A DNA stretch of 64,000 nt, taken from positions 2,852,001 through 2,916,000 of the forward strand of contig JAJQJQ010000004.1 of NCBI GenBank assembly GCA_028622995.1, read 5' to 3'. This DNA comes from Panagrolaimus kolymaensis (Eukaryota; Nematoda; Chromadorea; Rhabditida; Panagrolaimidae). The notes under the pieces were generated by a model. The model had not been told where the DNA came from and did no database searches. It saw nothing but the letters and a program-made list of their open reading frames with translations. Below, piece by piece: positions 58,793-64,000 of this stretch. The translations under genes and the position numbers were made by a program. Within the stretch, counting starts at the first letter, position 1; each line of letters begins with the position of its first letter.

Positions 58793-61528
58793 CTAAATCG
58801 GATCTTCAAACCATTCAAGACTTCGCTCTGATGCTCGTGAATGTGTGAGTCTATGTTGTGGAGAAGATGAAGGATCTTGGAGCTCTTTTATTCCATCCAA
58901 AAGTTGAGTTCGCCTAAAAATAAACCCATTTGATTGTTACGTCAAAGTGTAATACATAAAAATAACGTAGGAGTTTAGTTTTTTAGACCACCAAAGTAGC
59001 GTAAATTCAAATTATTTTATTGAAAAGTAAAGAAAAGTTTGCATGAAGCCAAATCAAGCGTGGCTCTTTTTTGTATAATAATTTTTTGTTAAACACCAAA
59101 ATAGCCTAAAGCAAATTTTTTGGAAGAAAAAAAGGAAATTGCGTAGGTCATAAAAAAATGAGGGAATATTGCAAGAAAAAAATGTTGCAATTTTTAATCC
59201 TCGAAGAAGAATAGGATGTAAGGAAGGGACTAACTAACCTGATAATTCCTGATTTGGAAGAAGTTGAAGGAGATGGATCGCGTTTGATCGATGTTGTGGT
59301 TACAATACGTGATCCTCCTTCATCATCAGATGAAATAAAACCCGTATAAATGGCTGAATCAATCATTGGTTGTTGGATGGTTGATGAATGACTGCAAAAC
59401 AAAAATAACAAACAATACATATTATTATTTTTTCGAGGAACATTGAAAGCAGGAAAAAAGACTTCACAGAAACACATGGGAGTAATAAATACAAGGTCAA
59501 AGTTGGTTGTTTATTAAAAATGATTAAATTAAGTTCTAGCATTTTGAAGCAATCTTGGTAATGGACTCCACTTGTTTACATTTCTATCTTAAAGTAAGAT
59601 ATTTTTATTACATTTAAAAGTGCTTCGGTGTTGTTGCTGTGAAAAATTCCAGAAGTGATAATCGGGGTTTAGCAAGAAAGATAATAAATTTCAAATAACT
59701 AGTAATTATAGTCACTTTGGTGTTGTAGGACATTAATGTAAGGTTTACAAAAAAAAATCCACACTCATTTACCCAGATATTTGTAAAATACTTGAAGATC
59801 CTGACATTTTGCTTATTCCACTATCAGTCATTGGATTGGGTGATTTACTTGTTGAAGGTTCCAGCAAAAGAACTTTATCATCATGCTGCTTTGTACGAGA
59901 ATTTGCCAACTCCCATAGCCTAAAATTCCTTCCATCAAATACCATCTTTACCAAATTTAAATAACTACATACCCATGGGATCGTTTGGCGTACTTCTCGC
60001 GAAGAGCAGATAAATTAGATCTTGTTGAACGTCCGGAACAAATTGAAACAATATCCGATCCTCCTGCATCACTTCCCGCAACAATAACCGAATGATACAT
60101 GTAATTTGTACTTCGCATACATTTTGCGTGAATCAATTGAGCCAAATCCGCTGCATCGGGAAGTGCAGCCTCTTCTTCATGAGCTGATGATGGTCCAGCT
60201 TCAGCTGATTCAAACATATTTTTAAGAGTTTTAAAAGCAGATAATTCTGATATGTCGGAAGGAGTTGGACTGTGAATGCCTGAAATTTGATAAGTTTTAA
60301 TCATGAATAAATGGTCATTGGACAAAATTTTTTGCCTTTGTTTTAAACTATTTGTTTACTTAAAATAATAACTAACCTCTATCTTCAGTTTTATCTGCAA
60401 ATTCATCATCCCAACAAGCATCACCATCCCATAATAATCTAATTTCAGAAGCTTCAGTGGGAGCCAAACTCGCAGAATCATAAAATTCAAAATCTCCTTC
60501 CTCGCCATCATTATTTGCAATTAATCTTGGAATTCTAACGACGCTACCTCGTCGAATTCTTGAAGCTTCTGAAAAGCTTGAACCAGCGATGGAACTTGCA
60601 TCATCCACATCTGATTTAGCTGCAGCGACAGATGAAATTCCTGCTAATCCTTCTTTCAACGATGGCGAAATTAATGCTTTTCTTATTCTTGCATTCTTTG
60701 GTAATTGAATATAGCTTCCACCACTTCCTCGTTTAATTTTTAAACATCTGAAAGATGATGTTGGAGTTTTTTCTCCCTCTTCTTCCTCTTCATCATCATC
60801 AAAATCATCTAAGCTAATTATGGATCGTCGCTCTGAATCCTTCGAACATCCAGGTTGTGGATGGAGCAACCTCATATCAGCTCGAGCTAATAAATCACAA
60901 TGAGCTGCATCATATAATGTCCATACAAAACCTTTTCCAAGATAGCGATTACAAATTCGATATGCACAATATGATCCAAATCCAGCTATCAATAGAACTC
61001 CACTAGTTCGAGCTGTAAAAAATAACATCTTTGATTGATTACTTTAAGTTTTTATTGTTAGTTCCATTTTTTCAAAACAAGAGTTTAAAATAATAATGTT
61101 GTAATTTGATCTTATACATATGAATTTTTTAAGTCTGTTAAGGTCTTTTTTCGAAACGTGATTAACAGTGAAAAAAGTTCGTAAAAAAGTAAGTAAGCGA
61201 TCATCATCATTTTTAGCTGTCATAAAAAGATGACGTTTTAAGCTCTGAGTGATTTTTTAAATATCTCAAAATAGGCTTTTCAAAATTCAAAAAATGTAAA
61301 GTTATCAAATTTTTTTATAGTGGTTACTTTGAGTCTCCCATTGAAATCTGAACTTTACTAAATACCCGTGCTATAATTTTTTAGTCCTTCAAAGTTAGTT
61401 GAGTTTAAACTTTCCTTACCAGTCCAATTAAGCTTTCCCGTAATAGAAAAAAATCGAAAAATTAAAGATTTTGTGGCAACATCAACAAAAGCTTCTGCGC
61501 CAGCAAGGCACTGAGATTTCATATCCAT
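58793..61528 (-). CDS. Unknown membrane-anchored, Ser-rich acidic protein, 490 aa
   Basis: Six exons: 61528-61420, 61012-60377, 60279-59973, 59919-59773, 59391-59239 and 58913-58793. The apparent ATG at 61028 lies inside a 3' splice signal (TTATTTTTTACAG), so I extended to a 109-base first exon that ends in the donor GTAAGG and matches phase 1; it gives MDMKSQCLAGAEAFVDVATK and TGKLNWT. The joined protein has one hydrophobic segment near residue 45 (TSGVLLIAGFGSYCAYRI), then FVWTLYDAAHCDLLARADMR, an acidic run (DDFDDDEEEEEGEK), Ser-rich stretches typical of phosphorylated disordered regions, and a C-terminus ERSLEWFEDPI. Family not recognised. It is probably a single-anchor protein facing the cytosol; an outer mitochondrial membrane adaptor is a speculative possibility. 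Confidence 0.8.
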
Positions 61529-64000
61529 GAATGTAAGAAAGAAAAATAAGGCACCAACAATAAATAATTACAAAATCAATAGGAAAAAACCAAATTTACA
61601 TTTCTGGGACAATAAAAACAAAGCTAATCTATGTATTTTAAAAAGTAAAAATTAATATCGTCGTAGTTTCGTAAAGAATAAATAAAATAAAAGCTCGCAA
61701 ATTAAAAATAGTGGAAACAAATAGCCTCGATCGACCTCAAAGTTTTTATTTTGTGAATGTTTTTTTATTGTTAGAAAAATTGATTGGGCAGTCGGGGAGC
61801 TTTTTTGATGATGGAAACGAATGATCAAGCAACAGCTGACAAAAGCTGCCAACAGCAAACAAATCGATGTGGTGATTAACACTCGTGGGGATATAGCAAA
61901 ATCCGAGAAGATATCTAATGAATAAAATCTAGACAAAAATGCTAATTTCTCTTCACCTCATCTATAAAAACACCAAAAGTAAACTTTTTTTTAAAACTCC
62001 ATCTCATGGAAATCCAAACTTCAAACTTTTTATTCAAAGAATTCCCCGATCAAGCGACACAAAATGTGAGACGTGCTAAAATTGGATTCAAATTACACAT
62101 ATCAACTTTTTTTGTTCAAATAAAAAAACCCTCAAGACATACAAATATCTCTGTTGTCATTTCCATTTAGAAGTCTTTCACTAAGCAGCGACCAAAAAAC
62201 TGTTTGCATGGAATTGCTTTGTTGTGTTAGTTACAAAATGCTTACAAAAACCAAAAAGAAAAAAATATTATACATAAAACAAAACTCTCTGCGCATACAA
62301 AAAAATGGGGGAACAATGTAAAGGAGTGTCACCAAATGGTGGACATTTGGAAAAAATAAAATAAGAGAAAGGGAGATCGGGTGTCTCAATGGAAAAGAGA
62401 AAGTGATCGGATGAATTCAAAGTTGGCAAGTAAAAGCGGGAAAAAAAATGAAAGGAAAAAAGAACAGCCGATAAACAATAATTAGTTTTGTTGTGTTCGG
62501 ACATCGAGAAAATGTGATTAATTTTTTTATGATGATTAACATTTTTTGGTAAATTTGGTCAAATCACAAAAAAAAAGTAAAAATCGAGGCTAACGCAATA
62601 CAAAGCTAAACAAAAATCATGTAATTACGTCAGTAAACAACTTGAAGCATAAATAAAAGCACACAAAAAGTGATCATTTTGAGTGTATAAAAAAACATAC
62701 AAAAAGCAAAGTAACTAAAAAATGAACTTCAAAGCGGCGCTATTTTTTCGTTTGTTTTATCATTCAACATATATAAAAAGCTTATCTAAAACAAAGTGTT
62801 TGCTTTTGAATATTCTTTCCTATTAGAACTGCAACCTCCTCAAAAAAGCATCATAAACCTTGGAAATTATTAGTTTTTTATTCTCTCACGTTTTTTTTAC
62901 TTTTTAACCGCAAACCTAAACCTGCAACTAAAAATAAATTTTTTCTTCCTCTTCACAAACTCTCTATGAACCATTCTTTCTTTTTCTTGCTAATGATCCT
63001 GATTTTTTTAAATATCGAAGTGAAAGTGAACCGAGAGTGTCTATGAATATGTTTGTATGTTGTGTGTGTTCTATTCTCTCTCTGTTTCTCCCCACATTTT
63101 CCTCAATGATGATGATCATTGTTTCGTGCTAACTTTAAGTGAACGTGCAAAAGGTTTTTGCACACAGACACAATCGGAAAAAAAATTGACCCTTACATTT
63201 TTTGTTCAAGGTAAACAATTTTTTTAACGTAATTTTCAACACTCGCTTACTTTTTTATTTTTAGTTTGCAATAGGCATATGTAAGTAGTTTCTTTTTTTA
63301 TCTTTCATATTACTGCAGCAGACAGGAAGAAAACAAAAGAGTGAAAGAATGTTGTAACAGTTGCTGAAGATTTCGGTTTTTTGGTTTTGGTACAAGTGTA
63401 TTAATTTTTTTGGTTTATAATTCTGTAAAGTTACTTTTATGCTTTTGAAAGCTATGCCTTTCCATTTATTCTTCAAGCTACTGATGATGCATTCATTATT
63501 TATTCCCTTAATTTTCTTCTTCTGGCCAACCAATAAAAAGAGTCATTATAAGCAAATGGCAAAATAGAAAAAAAGACGAAGAAAAAATTCCGTAACATTT
63601 TTATTTCTTTTTTTTTCTCATCCATCCTCGACACCATCTTCAATGTTTTCCTCTTCCTTTAAGGCAAAGCAAGGCAATAAACCAATGCAAATGTTTGCCG
63701 TTAAAATTTTTTTGGTTGAGTTACATTACATATCTTTGTCTCCGTCTTTCTATGTCACAATGCATAATATTACCAACTACCAAATTCACTTGGGTTTTAT
63801 TCGTCAAAATGTTTTTTTGTTTTGTTTTTGAGCTTCACTAAAAAAAGTATACGAAAATGGACATTCTTCTATGACAAATGTGAAAAGCATGTTTTGGAAC
63901 GACGATGTCGTCTTCGTCTATGAAGCTTCTAAACTTCTTATTCCTTTATAAAGCCACAAGCCTAAAACGTTACAAATGAGGAAGTTCAAAACGAATGGAA
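61529..64000. other. Non-coding right end
   Basis: Presumed upstream region of the six-exon gene, then AT-rich DNA to the edge. Frames at 61652-61936 (no ATG; hydrophobic) and 62268-62504 (78 codons, Phe/Ser/Pro-rich) lack convincing support. A run of CT and TG repeats lies near 63040-63100. Confidence 0.45.

Noticed and set aside
61652..61936. 94-residue hydrophobic minus frame
   Set aside because: No ATG; could contain an exon of a membrane protein, but its phase does not fit the neighbouring gene's first junction.
62268..62504. 78-residue minus frame with ATG
   Set aside because: Phe/Ser/Pro-rich translation of a pyrimidine-rich strand; nothing recognisable.
1..64000. tRNA, rRNA, spliced-leader RNA genes and CRISPR arrays
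   Set aside because: I looked for B-box-like words, leader-like sequence and spaced direct repeats by eye and found none convincing.

Overview
The window is eukaryotic and almost certainly nematode. It is strongly AT-rich. Genes are compact, with many introns of about 45-60 bases using GTAAG/GTTAG/GTACG/GTATG donors and TTTTTAG or TTTTCAG acceptors. The gene set includes a worm-type RNA-dependent RNA polymerase, a short SH2 tyrosine kinase, a tau-tubulin-kinase-like kinase and a secreted LEA-like protein. I cannot name the species; a clade IV (tylenchid or panagrolaimid) worm is a guess from base composition, splice signals and the LEA-like gene.

Layout. The first 29.7 kb is gene-dense: the 3' part of drp-1 (+, cut by the left edge), then a run of minus-strand genes (a small unknown protein, RdRP, a BAR protein, an ankyrin protein, an SH2 tyrosine kinase, an F-box-like protein, a cytochrome P450, a secreted LEA-like protein, the PPWD1/CYN-15 cyclophilin, and proteasome subunit RPN-7). 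A short divergent spacer leads to a VPS18-like gene (+), which converges on a TTBK/CK1-like kinase (-). The kinase shares a divergent promoter with a small single-pass membrane protein (+). From 29.7 to 57.1 kb the DNA is very AT-rich and nearly empty. It holds a tandem pair of small secreted cysteine-rich (Ly6-like) genes with shared upstream and downstream elements, a tandem repeat, a small hAT-like hairpin transposon, and several weak candidate exons. From 57.1 kb there is a secreted Gly/Gln/Tyr-rich repetitive protein (+) and a six-exon unknown membrane-anchored protein (-), then non-coding sequence to the right edge.

Most notable: a nearly perfect 1.37 kb palindrome (630-base arms, 114-base centre) sits in the first coding exon of the kinase gene. 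The flanks stay in frame across it, and splice-like sites just outside it would remove it as an intron. Other points are a VPS18 with no beta-propeller and no room for one, an RdRP with a short N-terminus, a P450 intron that is stop-free and in frame, and a first exon of the last gene that had to be found by splice phase.

How the genes fit together: most are unrelated housekeeping functions (mitochondrial fission, splicing, proteasome, endolysosomal tethering). The RdRP and the transcribed palindrome both belong to small-RNA biology, but any link between them is inference. All introns were placed by eye, from splice consensus, reading phase and recalled family similarity; no alignment or search was run.
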